A stretch of 64,000 bases of DNA from Episyrphus balteatus (Eukaryota; Arthropoda; Insecta; Diptera; Syrphidae): NCBI RefSeq assembly GCF_945859705.1, contig NC_079137.1, positions 30,561,322-30,625,321 of the forward strand, in the 5' to 3' direction. Made by a program: the position numbers and the translations under genes. The notes under the pieces were generated by a model. It saw only the letters and a program-made list of their open reading frames with translations, ran no database searches and was not told the origin of the DNA. Shown one piece after another: positions 34,313 through 48,100 of this stretch. Numbering within the stretch: the first letter of the stretch is position 1; the number at the start of each line of letters is the position of its first letter.

Positions 34313-34595
34313 TAAAACGTCTGAGAACTTAAATATAAACGTTCAATTTGTCATCAAAACCATAAATTAAATGAATCATTGGCTTTTTGGGACCAATTAC
34401 AAATTTTACTGTCTCTTCGAAAAAAACACTCTTTCACCAAAATTTATTTTATGAAAACTCTTTATTCTTGCTTTCTATCCCAAAATCAATGTTTTTACCA
34501 AATTTCATTAGGGTGACCCATCATTTTTGTTTTCACTCAAAAAAACACCCTGTTAACCATGATATTTTTATAGACACTTTAGATTCTTGTTTCTT
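34088..34595. repeat. 0.5-kb palindrome P3 at the end of the tandem array
   Basis: The last one and a half array units (34088-34312) are repeated inverted at 34371-34595, around a 58-nt loop. Arms of 225 bp are almost identical by eye, so the inversion is far younger than the divergence between array units. Confidence 0.8.
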
Positions 34596-35954
34596 CCATT
34601 AATGAGGAATTGTTTGTATAAAATGACAACGATTTTTATGTTAATTAGCACCACTTAATAGAACGAAGTGTTTTGTGTATTAAAATGAAATTCTTCCTTC
34701 CTTTATATTAAACCTTTATAAAAACTTTTGCATGTATAATTTCGTTGAAATTGAAATATTATGACGAATATTCCCATAAAACATTCGTTACCTTACTATC
34801 GGACACCCTGTAGAAAAAGTGAGAAAATGAATAAAAACTTGAAATGAATGAATTTATATAACATTATGCTCACAGTTTTTAAATAAATAGTTTGCTTTAA
34901 ATTGTATTGGAGTTTTTTGATAATTAGTAATACAAAGGTTGATCATTTTTTAATTAGTTAAATAATAATTGATGTTTTTATCTATAAAAACAATCTATAA
35001 GAATTTGTCGATATATTAAATAAATAATTAATAAATGTATAGTCGAATCTAAAATTATCTTACACCTAAAGCAGCCAGACACGTGCATAAGCCCACACAC
35101 ATTTCAAAACAAAACTACAATTAAAAGAATACATTTTGAATTTATAAAGCAAAAATGCATCCAAACAGCTCAAAAGTCAATAGTTTTCTTTCAAAGACTA
35201 TAAAGCTGTATATAATCATATTCATAAGTCACAACTTGGAGGGTTGAAATACAAAAAAAAAGTTATTTCGATAGAAGTTGAAATTGTGATGTGCGCATGA
35301 ATCAAGTGCAGGACACTGGTCACTAATCGGTAGACATTTGAAATATAACGGAGAATACTTAACTTGGTATTGTGTATGTAAATTAAGGATACAGCAAATA
35401 CACTGAAAGAATAATTTCATAAAATAATTCTAAGGTTGAAAACTTAAGTTAGGACACTGTTTTATAACCCAAGCTCTACTATCCTGAAATGAGATATAAA
35501 ATAAAATAGAAGTTCGTAGGATGGTTCATGATAAAAAGACCAAAATAGAAGCTATTTTGTGCAACAGAAAAGGACTCTCGATGTTATTTTTACAGGTATT
35601 TGACAGGTATTTGAATAAACAGATATATTTTGTGTAGAAAAAAAATCAAATCCTTCTTAAAAATTACTTAAATCCGTTTTTTAATTCTTTGATTGATTGC
35701 TCGCAGTCTTCAAAGTTACCGTAAGATAACTGGGTTCAACTTAATATGTTTAGCAACAAAATTTTTTACAGTGCATCCATTAGCATAAATAGTAATTTCC
35801 TTACTTGTATAGTGAAACACAGGTGACCGTCAAAAAGAAAGGACTATTGGTATTGGCGCTCAACATGATTAACGGTCATCAAAATAATATGGAAGTAGTT
35901 GTCATTCTGTTGCTCGTTGCTAAAATATTGAGCGCTACATTTCAGAACTCCGAT
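34596..35954. other. Intergenic region upstream of the kinesin gene
   Basis: AT-rich with no convincing ORF or element. Regulatory sequence for the kinesin gene may lie here, but nothing specific is visible. Confidence 0.4.
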
Positions 35955-35988
35955 TCAGTTCAATGAGAGTCTTTCGTGCTAAAGGACC
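35955..35988 (+). promoter_or_regulatory. Candidate TATA-less Inr/DPE core promoter
   Basis: TCAGTT at 35955-35960 fits the insect initiator. Taking its A (35957) as +1, GGACC lies at exactly +28 to +32 (35984-35988) and fits the downstream promoter element RGWYV. The strict Inr-to-DPE spacing is what makes Drosophila DPEs functional. The coding ATG follows at +162. Confidence 0.5.
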
Positions 35989-36117
35989 TCTCTGTTGTTG
36001 AAATTCTTTTTTTTTCATCCTTTTCACTTTACATTTCTATTTTAAGTTTTATTTGTAATAAAGATAATAATTTGAGTGAAACAAAAGTGAAATAAAACAA
36101 TAAAAAATGAGCTGAAA
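35957..36117 (+). other. Predicted 5' UTR of the kinesin gene
   Basis: This is the sequence from the predicted start site to the ATG at 36118. It rests entirely on the Inr/DPE call. Confidence 0.4.
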
Positions 36118-39100
36118 ATGGTCACCCGCGCATCAAGTGTACCGCATTCTATAAACAAAATAAATACATCACGTAATCGAAAGCCCCAACAAACACCCCC
36201 AAAACATAAGGATAATGTACCACGGTCGAGAAGTTTAAATAATGGGATTCGACAAAGGAATTCCGGGGGTAGTAGTAGTAATGACAGATCACGGAATACA
36301 CCTGTCTTTCTACGATCCCGTGATAATGAGTAAGTCGTGCACACTGCACATTGTCTAACGAACATTGAAAAAGGACTTAATGTTTAATTTTGAAAAACAC
36401 GCAAAACCTTCATTTAAGTTTATAACTAGAAAAGTGGTTTTGATAAAACTGGAAAATCGTAATGCAACCTAAGTTTAATTATACAGTGCTCATATAAAGG
36501 AGTGAACTTTTCAATAATTATTTAAATGTGATGTTCGATAATATTCAAGGGCATGCAAATGTTATAGTGTTTTGTTTAGTTTTCTAAAAAATTTCATATT
36601 TTGTAGAAAAAGGTCGGAGTTTATTGAACTGTTTAACCTAAACCAAAAAAAAAAAACACTCCAGCATACCGTTAAAAAAGAAAATAAATCAATTCCGCTT
36701 TCTGTATAAGGTACCTGACCTATTGAGTCTAAAATAGAGCGTGAGAACGGGCAGCAGTCATGTATAGGGATACTGATATAGGGATTAAAAGACATTGAAT
36801 AAAAATAGAAAACCGGAAATTTGTTATTGTTTTGATAAGCAATTTTATACTTTCACGGATGGGACAACAAAAATTTGTGATTTTGAAGTACCTAACGATT
36901 TATTTCAATTTAATTTAAATTCATTTGTTTCTTATAAAATGTTGTGAAAAGTTTTTTTTTTTTTGCAAAAAAAAACTGGTTAAAAATATTTGTTGCAAAT
37001 AAAAAATGTTTGCATTTCGAGCCCAAGCAATGAAAATCAATATTAAAAAATGTTTTTTTCAGTATTATCGTGTCAAAAAAATCACAAATAAGAAATAAGA
37101 ATAGTAAAAAGTTATTTTCCAAAATAATTAAGTTAACTCTCATGTTACATGTAAGTAACATGCACTGCCCATGCCTATGACCACCAAAAAAAGTCGGACA
37201 ACTGAGAAAATAACTTTTTATAGAACAATAATGTATGCTTCTGCTTCTAAGCCAAAAAACAAAGCATTTTCTGGATTAACATTTTTATATTTTTTTTTTT
37301 CAAAATTATGACCATACAAAACAAAAATTTACAAAAAAATGTGAATTTCAGTTCCTTTTTCGATTTAAAAGTATGATATTTAACTAACTTTTTGTAATTA
37401 TCCATTAACTAAGCAGTATTATCTTTCAATTAAGCCATCGAAACCTAAAAAATTTATTTAACGAAAGGGTTAAAAAATAAAATGCACGACTGGGGTCGCA
37501 CGTACTTGCTCTTGCAGTTCAAAGCACTTTTATGTTAGTCTACTTGTAGATTTTTAAAGCTGGATCTAAATTTTAAAAAAATTGATATTTAGGGCAAAAT
37601 TTTGTTTAATAAAAATAATTTTTTTTTGTTATTTGACTTTTTTGAGAAAAAATAAAAATGCAGTTTTATTGGCACTGCTTTAAATATTACGTATACAAAG
37701 TTTAATCAAAATCGTTAGAGCCGTTTTCGAGAAATCCGTAATATCGTTTTTTTTTTTGTATGGGAGGTATAAGTTCTAAACGAGATATAAAAACAAAAAA
37801 AAATTAACTTTCAGAATTCCATAAAAATCATCTGTACTAAATTTGAAGAAAAACCATCCACCCGTTTAGGCTGTGTAAATGTGTACAGATGGACGCACAG
37901 ACGCACGGACGAAATTGCGGGACCCACTTTTTCGGAATTCTCCATCATCGTAATGTTGGTTTTGATTAAAACCTCAATTTTTTTTTCGACACGAAACCAA
38001 TACTTGCCCTATAGAGCAAGTACAAAATTGATTAACCTTAGGATATGCAGTTACGGCACATTTTCGATTTTTTCGAATGCCTATAACTCACAAAATACAT
38101 GGCTAGGATTTTTTTTATTACTTTTCTAATAACTGTCACCAAATTAAATAATGAATGTATTCAGAAAAATGATTATTTTATTGAACAATCCCACAAAAAT
38201 TAAACTTATTTGAGGAACATTTTGTTAAGAGGGAATAGAATATTTTATAATACTTTTTGTTCAGAACCATTCCAATTATGGTCAAATGTAGGTAAAATTA
38301 ATAAAAAGGATTCGAAATTCGATTTATTTCATTAAGATGCGTTACAAAATTTATCAAAATTTCATTCAATGTCCTGTTTTTGAAAAATTAATTTTCAAAG
38401 AAAGAAGAAAAATATTGAAATAAAATTAAATGTTTTTTTTTTCAAAATTTTGTTTTTGATTTATGTATGTATAATGAAAGCTATATTAAATTCAGAAATG
38501 AGGTACCTACCAAAAAAATCTTTATAATCATTTTCTAAAAAATTAAAATTCATCGTAATAGAAATAAAACATTAAAAACTTACATTTTTCATCAAAATAC
38601 TTTGAGCTAGTGATGGGAACTATCGAATGATTTGAAGTACCGATAGTTAGTAACTGAATTGAACTATCGAATAGTTCATTCATTAACTCATTTATTCATT
38701 CTAATAAAAACTATCGAATAAAAACTATCGAACAAACTATCGAATAAACTATCGTATAAAAAAACTATTTTATGCAGTTTTGATTGTTATGTTAACATGC
38801 ATTTTTAGAAAGAAAAAAGATTCAAAATCGTTAGAGCCGTTTTTTTAAAAACTAATTTTTTATAAATAATTTTTTGTAAAAAAAGTTTTAAATTAAATTG
38901 GTATGCCATTTTGTAGAAATCACTAATCAACATCTAAAAACTAAATTTCAAAAAAATTTCAAAATTTTTTTAAAAATCCAAAAATTATTTTTTTGGAAAT
39001 TTTATTTTTGGTTTGTATTTAAATTATATAAATGCTTCTTCACAAAAAGTTTCGTTGAAATCGAATAAGCACTTTCGGAGAAAACCGGATTTGAAAAAAA

Positions 39101-42100
39101 CAGTTCTATGGCAGGTACCGTTAATAATGATTTTCAAAAAAAAAATGTTTTCATTGAAATATAGACCTTAGCTTGAAACTAACACTTGAATTTTTCAAAC
39201 AAAATCGTTGGAGCCGTTTTTGAGATATTTCAATTTTACTAAAATCGTTATATGACATTCCAAAAACCCCTCTGGAGAGTCGCGCCAAATAACGCTACAT
39301 ACCAAGTTTGACATTAATCGGTCCATCCGTTTAGGCTGTAGCTCCTTATACAGACAGACGGACTTCCGGGACCCACTTTTTTGGCATTGTCTACCATCGT
39401 AATGTCATGGAAAAATGTTATCTCAACTTTTTTTTTTTTTACGAATGCATAACTTGATATATAGTACCTATATCGCAAGTAAAAATGAAAAATATTAATG
39501 CAACTGAAAAATATTTGCATTAAAGCAAAATTTTTTTTTGCAAATAAAAAATTTTCTGCACTAAAAAAGTCAATGCAAAATGAGTGCATTGAATATTTTT
39601 TTTTAATATTCATAGAATTTTTTTTTGCAATTTTAGCTTTATGACCATAACTGCAATACAAAACCGTTTAAGTAAATTTTGTAAAATTTTGGATTTTTAA
39701 AAATATTTCAAATTTTTTGTTTGAAAATCACGGGTTGGTGAAAAATTTTGAAACTTCGTTTTTATGTGTAAATTAATTATTTCTTTAAAATGGCATACCA
39801 CATTTTTTTTTTTGAAGAATGGTAGAAAATTTGTATATATGTATATAAATCATTGAAAACGGTGTTTCATTAGTAATACAAACAGATTTTATTTCAAATT
39901 ATAATTTTCCCATATTTTTTTTATTACTTTTACCATAAGAGCAACTGACGTGCTATACCTTTTTGTAAAGCCAATAACTTCTTTTACTTTGTGTATCAAA
40001 CTGTTGTAAGGAACGGTTTTTGAAAATTTGTTTTCAAACTCAAAATTCAGAAAAAACAAACTGCAGACAAAAAACTGCGAACTAATTTTTTTCAAAATTT
40101 TATGTAATTATTTACAAATTTTGTTCCCAAAATTTATATTTTTATTAGTGTTTAGTCAAAAATAGAAAACTGGATGCCAAAATACTTTGTCGTTTTGGAG
40201 AAATTAAAATAAAACCAGAACTGCAACCCAACTGCGCAACCCGGTTTTTTTATTTTGACATTGGCGAATAAAAAAATGTATCAGAATAAGTGCAGAACCC
40301 TATTACACATGAGACATGAACCATGAATTTCATGCAGTGATTTGAAAAAAAAAAAAAAACAGTCCAAAAACCCTCAATTCCAATTTTATTGAACAGTGAT
40401 ATTAATATCTCATTCGATTGAATCCATACATTACCCTATTTTTATGTGGTATAATCAAAAAAGGGCGGACATTTTATGATATGGATGAACATTAATATTG
40501 TCTGTGGTGCTTTTTTAGTATACTATCGATTGTCGATTTTTTACTCAGCAAAGTACTTTGTTCTTATTAGGAACTTTTACAGTAAGTGCTTTGGTCAGCT
40601 TAAAAATAATTGTCAATTATATATCATTAACAAATATTTGTCAACACTTTACCGAGTCGTTTTTACTTTTAACCATGATGTCTTTAGCTACCAATTTATT
40701 TATGCCATAAAATCAAGATTAACCAAACAAAGGCATTTATTTGAAGTCATTTAAGACAAGCTTATTGATTTTATTAAGTGTAAACATTAAAACTAAATTA
40801 ACTATGGACAATGTTTGTGTCTTACAACCTGATTTCTTAACCTAGTAGGTAAGCTCATACATATTTTATGGTGATGATTTTTTTCTAATTTCTACTTATA
40901 AGTAGGAGTTCTGCTTAAAAGCAAACATTGCTTTTTGTTTAATACTTCCATGGAACTAGATACGAAATTGTCTAATTGACCTCCAATTTTGTTCGATTTA
41001 TAAGTTCATTGTTCCTTTATTAAGACGTTTTAGTTCTTTGGGTGATTGTTAACATTTTATGTGTTTGAGTTAGAAATGGGGTGCATTTGAATTCATGGAA
41101 GAACAGTAATGGCTTCAAAGAAATTGTAAATGCTTAAAATAAAAAAAATCATATAACCACTAAGCTCAATATAGAAAATAGCTAAAAAGAGAAGCTATCT
41201 CAGATCGGCTTTGAAAAGTTGAGACCATTTACAGAAAATTTTTTTGGTAGTTGGTATGCCATTTTGCAGCAGTTATTAGATTTTCAACACCCAAAATAAT
41301 TTTTTTTTTACCCACACATTATTTTTCTCAAAACTTTATTTTTGACTTACTTTATATAAAAACTAAATAATGCTTTTGTAAACAAAATTTCAATAGAATT
41401 GAATTAGTCTTTTGGGAGAAATTCATATCTAAAAACCCAGTTCTTTGTCAGGTATATACCGTTAATAATGATTTTCGAAAAAAATCTATTGAAAGATATG
41501 TACATAGATCTCGTCTAAAAACTGAGATTTGAATTTGGTGCAAAAAAAATCAAAATCCTACGAATTCTTCAATTTTGAAATTTTGTACCTATACGTCCTA
41601 TTTTTGAAAAAATCTATGGTTAGTCCTTTATTTTTACTTGCGATATAGGTAGGTACTATATATCAAGTTATGCATTCGTACAAAAAAAAAAAGTTGATAT
41701 AGCATTTTCCATGACATTACGATGATAAGGAATGCCAAAAAAGTGGGTCCCGGAAGTCCGTCTGTCTATCAGTCTGTCAGTCTATAAAAGAAGCTAGAGC
41801 CTAAACGGATGGACCGATTGATGTCAAACTTGGTATGTAGCATCATTTGGCGACTCTCCAGAGGGATTTTTGGAATTAATTTTTTCGGACCCAAAAAAAG
41901 GTACTTTTCATATACCGATTTTAGTAAAATTGAAATTGCTCAAAAACGGCTCTAACGATTTTGTTTTTAAAAAATTCAAATGTAAGTTTTAAGACAAGGT
42001 CTATCTTCTAATAAATTTTTTTTTTTTTTTGAAAATCATTATTAACGGTAGTACCTGCCTTAGAAATGTTTTTTTTTTTCAAATCCGATTATCTCCGAAA

Positions 42101-45100
42101 GGGCTTGTTCGATTTAAACGAAACTTTTTGTAGAGAAGCATTTATTTGATTTTATTTTATTTTTTTAAAAAACGAATTTTATTTTTTTTTATTTTTTTTT
42201 TTGTACCTATACATATAGTAGGTATAGGTACCTACATTTTCCAAATTTCTATATAAAAAGTCTTAAAAATTTAAGCAACTTGAACTCTAAGAGCAAGTTT
42301 GTGCGACCCAGTCGTGCATTTTATTTTTTTTTTGTTCTAATATTCCATATTTTATGTTTTGAAAAATCGACCCAATTTAAAAAAAATCTAACTTTTTGTA
42401 AAAAAAAAATTGAAAATTATTCAAAAATAAAATAGTTTGTAATAAATAGTTTCCAATTTTTTTGTACAAGTATTTTGTTAAATAAAATAATAATAAGGTA
42501 CGACACGCAGAAAAATGAAAAGAAATAAATTGACTCAGATGTCAGATATGCGTATTCCATTCTTTTGTTTCCGGCATTTTTTTGCCAATTTCTCTCTAAA
42601 ATATAAAAAATAGAATAAACAGTACATCAAATACAACCACATTGAACAATTTCAGATGAGAACATTTTCTTGTTTTATTCTTTTATAGCGTGGTTTGTGA
42701 GTTGTCGGGATTTCCCAAATTCATGAATAAAAATATCTTCGCTGCATAATTAAAATAATAACTTGATTACTTACGCAACGGATACACGGCAAGGTGAAAA
42801 GTTGCCTGTCATGTTTATAGAAATTTTCCTGTCAAATCGAAATATATTCATATGATAAATGTTAGCTTGATAAAATACATAAGTAATTACATAACTATAT
42901 ATTTGTTTATGTTTCATTACTTATCAAGAATAAAAAATTAACTCCTATTTCCATTTGTCTTAATGGACGGATATTTTTGGTTTACCAACTTCCTGCAATT
43001 ATTATTTTTATAAACACGTTGAACTGTTAATGACGACTAAAATATTACAGAAAAATACTAAGGATAACGACCCTAATAGCTAAATTGAGTGTGTATAAAG
43101 TAGAATGTTTGAATTAAGGGTCTATTACCTTCCCAAAAAAGTGGACTTACATATTTTGTTAAGATTTGGTGAGTTGGGTTTTGAACTTTTGTGCTCATAT
43201 AAAAACACGTCACATAGTTCTTTCTTAAACACTTTATATGAAAAGTTTATAATGTAGGTACTGTACAAAATACAAAAACTTATAAGAATACATTTACTAA
43301 TATGCAAAGATAAATACCATCAGCAGATCGAAAATTTAAAAAAATAGCTTCAAAGAAGTTGAAGAATCTTTTCTTGTACAAATACCAACAAAATGCTCCC
43401 ATATTAGAAACTAAAAACGCTGAGAAAAGATACCAACCAATTATAAAATGTAAGATAATATAATTAGCTGTTACTTTAAAGGTCGGGACATTTTTTTAAC
43501 CTACCATCATCCATCTATTAAGTAATAAATTTATAATGAGACAATTAAGAATAAAAAAACACTTTCTTTCTCTGTATTTTATGTCGAGTCATCATAGAGT
43601 TTCAATGCAAAGACTATTGTACAAGGGCAATCAATTACTTACCATAGCTATATTGTCCTGTAAAAACTAACCTACTTTAGTTATTACAACCATCAATTTC
43701 ATGCAGTTGTTAAAATTGTTCTTGAAATGAAATGTCTGGAGGAAACTTTTTTCTTATTCATAAAAATAAAATATTTTTTTTTTGGTAGCAGTGGCGTACG
43801 TTGAGTCGCCGGGGCCCCGGGGTAAGACTAAATTTTGGGGACCCTTTGATATTTGGGGGCCCCTTAGTTAAAAAAAAAAAATTACGTACACGCCATAGGT
43901 TTTTTTTTGTACGGCTTATTTATTTTTAGGATTATTTTAATGTTTTAATATGTTCGTAATGCACTTTGCTATACTTACCTAAAATGTCTCTCATAAAAGT
44001 AGTAAGCACTTGTACTAGGGGCCCCCAAAATTAAATATATTTAGAGACCCCTAAAATAAAAATTTTTTTGAACCACTTTTGAAGATCCTCAAATAATATT
44101 TTTTTGCTTTTTTGGGTCCCCTAATGTATATTATTTGTGGTGGCAAAGATTTTTCAAGTAATATTTTTTGGGGCCCTAAGATAAAATTATAATTTTTCTT
44201 TTAAAAACGCAGTTTATTTTTTTTTGGGGCCCCTGGGGTAACTTTTTTTAAAATCAATACACATATATTGTGTGGCTACCAATGCATTATACATTACACT
44301 GAATGACATAATTTGTCTGCCTGGTTACTTCGTAACTCAATTTATGCTAACAGTTTTTTTCCCTGCATTGTCTCCAGTGGGGGCCCTGGGGTCGGTCGGG
44401 GGCCCCGGGGCACCGCCCCGCTTGCCCCAAGGGAGTGTACACCCCTGTTTGGTAGTCAATTTGAGAGGGAGGTGATGGACAATAATAAATTGGCATTATA
44501 ATCTACCTTTGACTTATCAAAACACCCAAACTGATATGTTGTTGCTTTTTTCACTAAAAAAATATAAGTCTGTTTCTGTTTTGACATTTACCAGTTCTAT
44601 CGACTCAGCAGTGCACTTTAATTTTTTTTTCTATCTATTTTAATCAATTAAGAAAAACTCTGAGTAAATAATGGTTCGTGGTGAGGGTCACCAACTATGA
44701 CAGTCGCTTGGGCGCAAAAGCAAAGATCCTTGAAAATAGATAAGCGGAAGTATGAACTGCTATACAAGCAAAATATAAACCGAACTATCTTTATGCATCG
44801 ATAATATTTTACTTGGGGAGTGCTAATTGATGGCGGGTAATAATTGATGCCGAGCTCAGGATTTGACTATAGCGTGGTTGAATGAAAAAAATGTAAACAT
44901 TAGGACACGCGACACATGAAATAATATGAAATGGGTATTTCTAGGATGATTTTGTTTAGTCTACTGCATTCAATGTGTATGTGTTGATGACAGTTTTTGA
45001 TTGTTTTTCTTCGTCCTTTTTGGTATAATGTTTATAATTTTATAAAAACAGGAAATAATTAGATTGAGAAATAACCCCCCAAATGAATGTTTATTTCCAT

Positions 45101-48100
45101 TAGTTCCTGCCATTTAGTTTATAATGCTTTTATAATGTAAACCCCATTCATGTGTTGTCAGTTTCAATGCTTTAAATGCAAAAAAAAGAAATAAACTCTT
45201 TCAATCTAGATGTTAAGTTATCTAACCCCCAGTTCAAGTAATTTTATATAATTTCATGACATTTGAAGGATTTTTTTGCACATCCCGAAAGTATGCTTTT
45301 TGAATTCTGCTTTTTTTATTATTCGGTTTTCTTAAATTCTGTAAATTCAGAATTTTGCATTTCAAAATTCAGGCAAACGAACGAATAAAATCTAAATCTA
45401 AAATCTATTTCAAAATTTTATAAATTTAAAATTCTGTAATTCAATATTCAAAAATCAAAAATTCTGATTTTTTAAAAATTCTTTTAAAAGCTATGATTGG
45501 AACCTAAAATTCATTCAGATTAATTTTAATAAAATTTTAAAAGAAATGTAATAATAAATACAAAATTTGTTTTCAAAATTACAAAAACATCTGTTTAAAG
45601 AATTTATAGAAAAAAAATGTAATCGTTGGAGTTGTTTTAAAAATGATTTGCATATTTAAACATTTTTAAACAGTTTTAAAAAAAGAACTGGCATGCCATT
45701 ACAAAAATAGATCATCTTCATTCAAAATAAGGTTTTAAAAAAATTACACTGACCCGTTTTCAAAAAACTGAATTTTCCAAAAGAAATTGAGTTTTTCCTT
45801 TCCATCCAAAAATGTGTTTTTAGAAAATTTTACTTACTTTTAATTTGCGGTTAGTGTGCTTTTTTTAACGATCATTTTTTTCACTTTGGTTTCAAAAATT
45901 TGTTTAAAATACCCATTAAAAAATTCTCTCAAATTATGAGCCTCTTAAATTAAAATTAAGTACTCGCCCTCTGCGTGTGAATAATTCCTATATAAAATGC
46001 ATGTAAACTTTAGTTTATATATGTACTTAAAATTTGTAGGAGCAAAAAAGTAAATTTCTCAGGACTAAATAACTATAAAAGTGCCTATACCGGTGATACA
46101 GGAAAGGTCACTAAATCCAATTTTTTGTGTTGCTGCTGGAAGTTTAATGCAAATTTCAAAATATTTTCTTTAATCTCAAGCCCAACCCACGACTTAAGTA
46201 AAAAAATTATTTAGCTTTATTTATTTTATAGTCACCTTCAAATTATGGAATTTCCAGAAAAATTATTATCAAACACAATTTGAATATCTAGACATGCTTG
46301 CGTTTTGGATCTTAGTGCGTTTTATTTATCAATACATACCCTAAAAGAGGTTTAGTTAGCTAAATGAATATTCATGAGTTCCTTGCTTGTGGTTTAAGTT
46401 ATTGTGGCCTATACACTATTCTCTATACTATACCTATATATTCAAACATATAGAATGTCTACAAAACTGACCCAACATGACGCCTTCTTCTGATTTAGAA
46501 AATCTGATTAATAAAAATAAACTACCCTGCTCTACCGTATGAAAAGGGTAATAACCTTAGCAAAGTATATACAACAACAATCAAGCCTCCTCACTTCTCC
46601 AGGTCACGCAACAATAAATCCCTTATGAACATGACCTTTGTCGTCACCCTTGAATTGACTTTTTTCCTCTTTCTTTGTCCTCACATGGAACTTTCAATTA
46701 ACGACTGAAATAATTTTATACGGATTTACAGAATTGGAAGTGCGGATACCTTGGAAATTGTCGCATCCAAATCTACTGGAAGCGAACCCTCAACTCCAGA
46801 TGACAATATAAATGTGGTTGTTCGTGTGAGACCATTAAATGAAAAAGAGAAACGCGGAAATCCTGATTTGATTTTACAATTTCCTGGAAATGGACAAGTT
46901 TTGGTAATTTTATTTATTGTATACATTATATCTAGACATTTTAATTAACTTGTTCTTAAAAGATTGAAGGTCAAGGTTCGGGTACGAAGGCGTCCCGAAA
47001 TCGAGAAAATGTTAAGGTCTACACATATAATGTTGTGTTTGAGCCTGGAGCGACACAAGACGATATTTTGGATTATTCTGGAGTTAAAAGAATCATTGAA
47101 ATGGCAATGGAAGGATTTAGTTGTACTGCTTTTTGTTATGGTCAAACGGGATCGGGCAAAACACATACCCTAACTGGACCACCAGAATTGGTACGAGAAT
47201 TTATACTAGAGATACATAGTTTGTTATTAGAAAAATGTTTTGTATTTCTGTTTTCAGTTTGCTGGAAAGCCAAATCCAAAAGATCGACGCCATGGACTTA
47301 TCTTCCGATCGTTTTTGTACCTCTTCCAGTTGATTAAGAATCGCAAGGAAACAAATTTCATATTGAAGGCTTCATTTTTAGAGATTTATAACGAAAAGGT
47401 GAGTAATTATTTAAAAAAAAAATTACTGCACTGTTTCCATCACTGGGTCACTGGGGCGTATTCGCAACATTTTTTTTTTTCGTTTCCTGATTTAATGATT
47501 ATTTTAAAATTTTTAATAGCTTACCAAGAAATTAGGTGCTAAGACTGCAAAGTACTCTAAATACCAGGAACATTTATTGCCTTCTAGATATCATAATTTA
47601 CACGAAAAGTGTAAACCTCTCCCAAAATGTTTAATACTTTACTAAAAAGGTAAACAAAATTGTTGGTTGTTGGTTTTAAAATGACAGAAATGTTTTAAAC
47701 AAAAATGTGTTTATAATTAAAAAAAAAATTCCAAGTGTCACACTAATTGGAATTTTGTTCCATTGTTTTCAAATATAAAAAGCTCAAGAACTCTTCGATT
47801 GCTATCAAAACCGTGTTTGTTTTTAACTTTTTTGCAGTGAAAATGTGCAATATCTTAAAATTCATTTTATGTTGTGTCTTATTTAATAATAATTATAATA
47901 ATGTGTTTGTTGCATTATTCAACCATGATTTAAAATGATTGAAATATAATGCATAAATTATACCTAAACCTTTACCCTAAACACTAATACAAATATTTGC
48001 AACCAGAATGTGCATGACTTACATTAAAGTAAACATTCCAAAGAACATGTCACTCTTCCCTTTACATGACACACCTACCCAATTGAACATTGTTTACTCA

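Larger units (their letters stand above)
36330..46731 (+). other. 10.4-kb first intron of the kinesin gene
   Basis: It begins GTAAGT and ends TTTACAG. The two nucleotides left over from exon 1 (GA) plus the first base of exon 2 (A) give Glu and keep the frame. The intron is packed with copies of one repeat family, a hAT-like element and AT-rich sequence. Stretches 36330-37480, 40000-41620 and 44456-46731 show no nameable feature. Confidence 0.75.

Noticed and set aside
44272..44501. Gly/Pro-rich overlapping ORFs
   Set aside because: They are by-products of the GGGGCCCC-rich hAT-like element.
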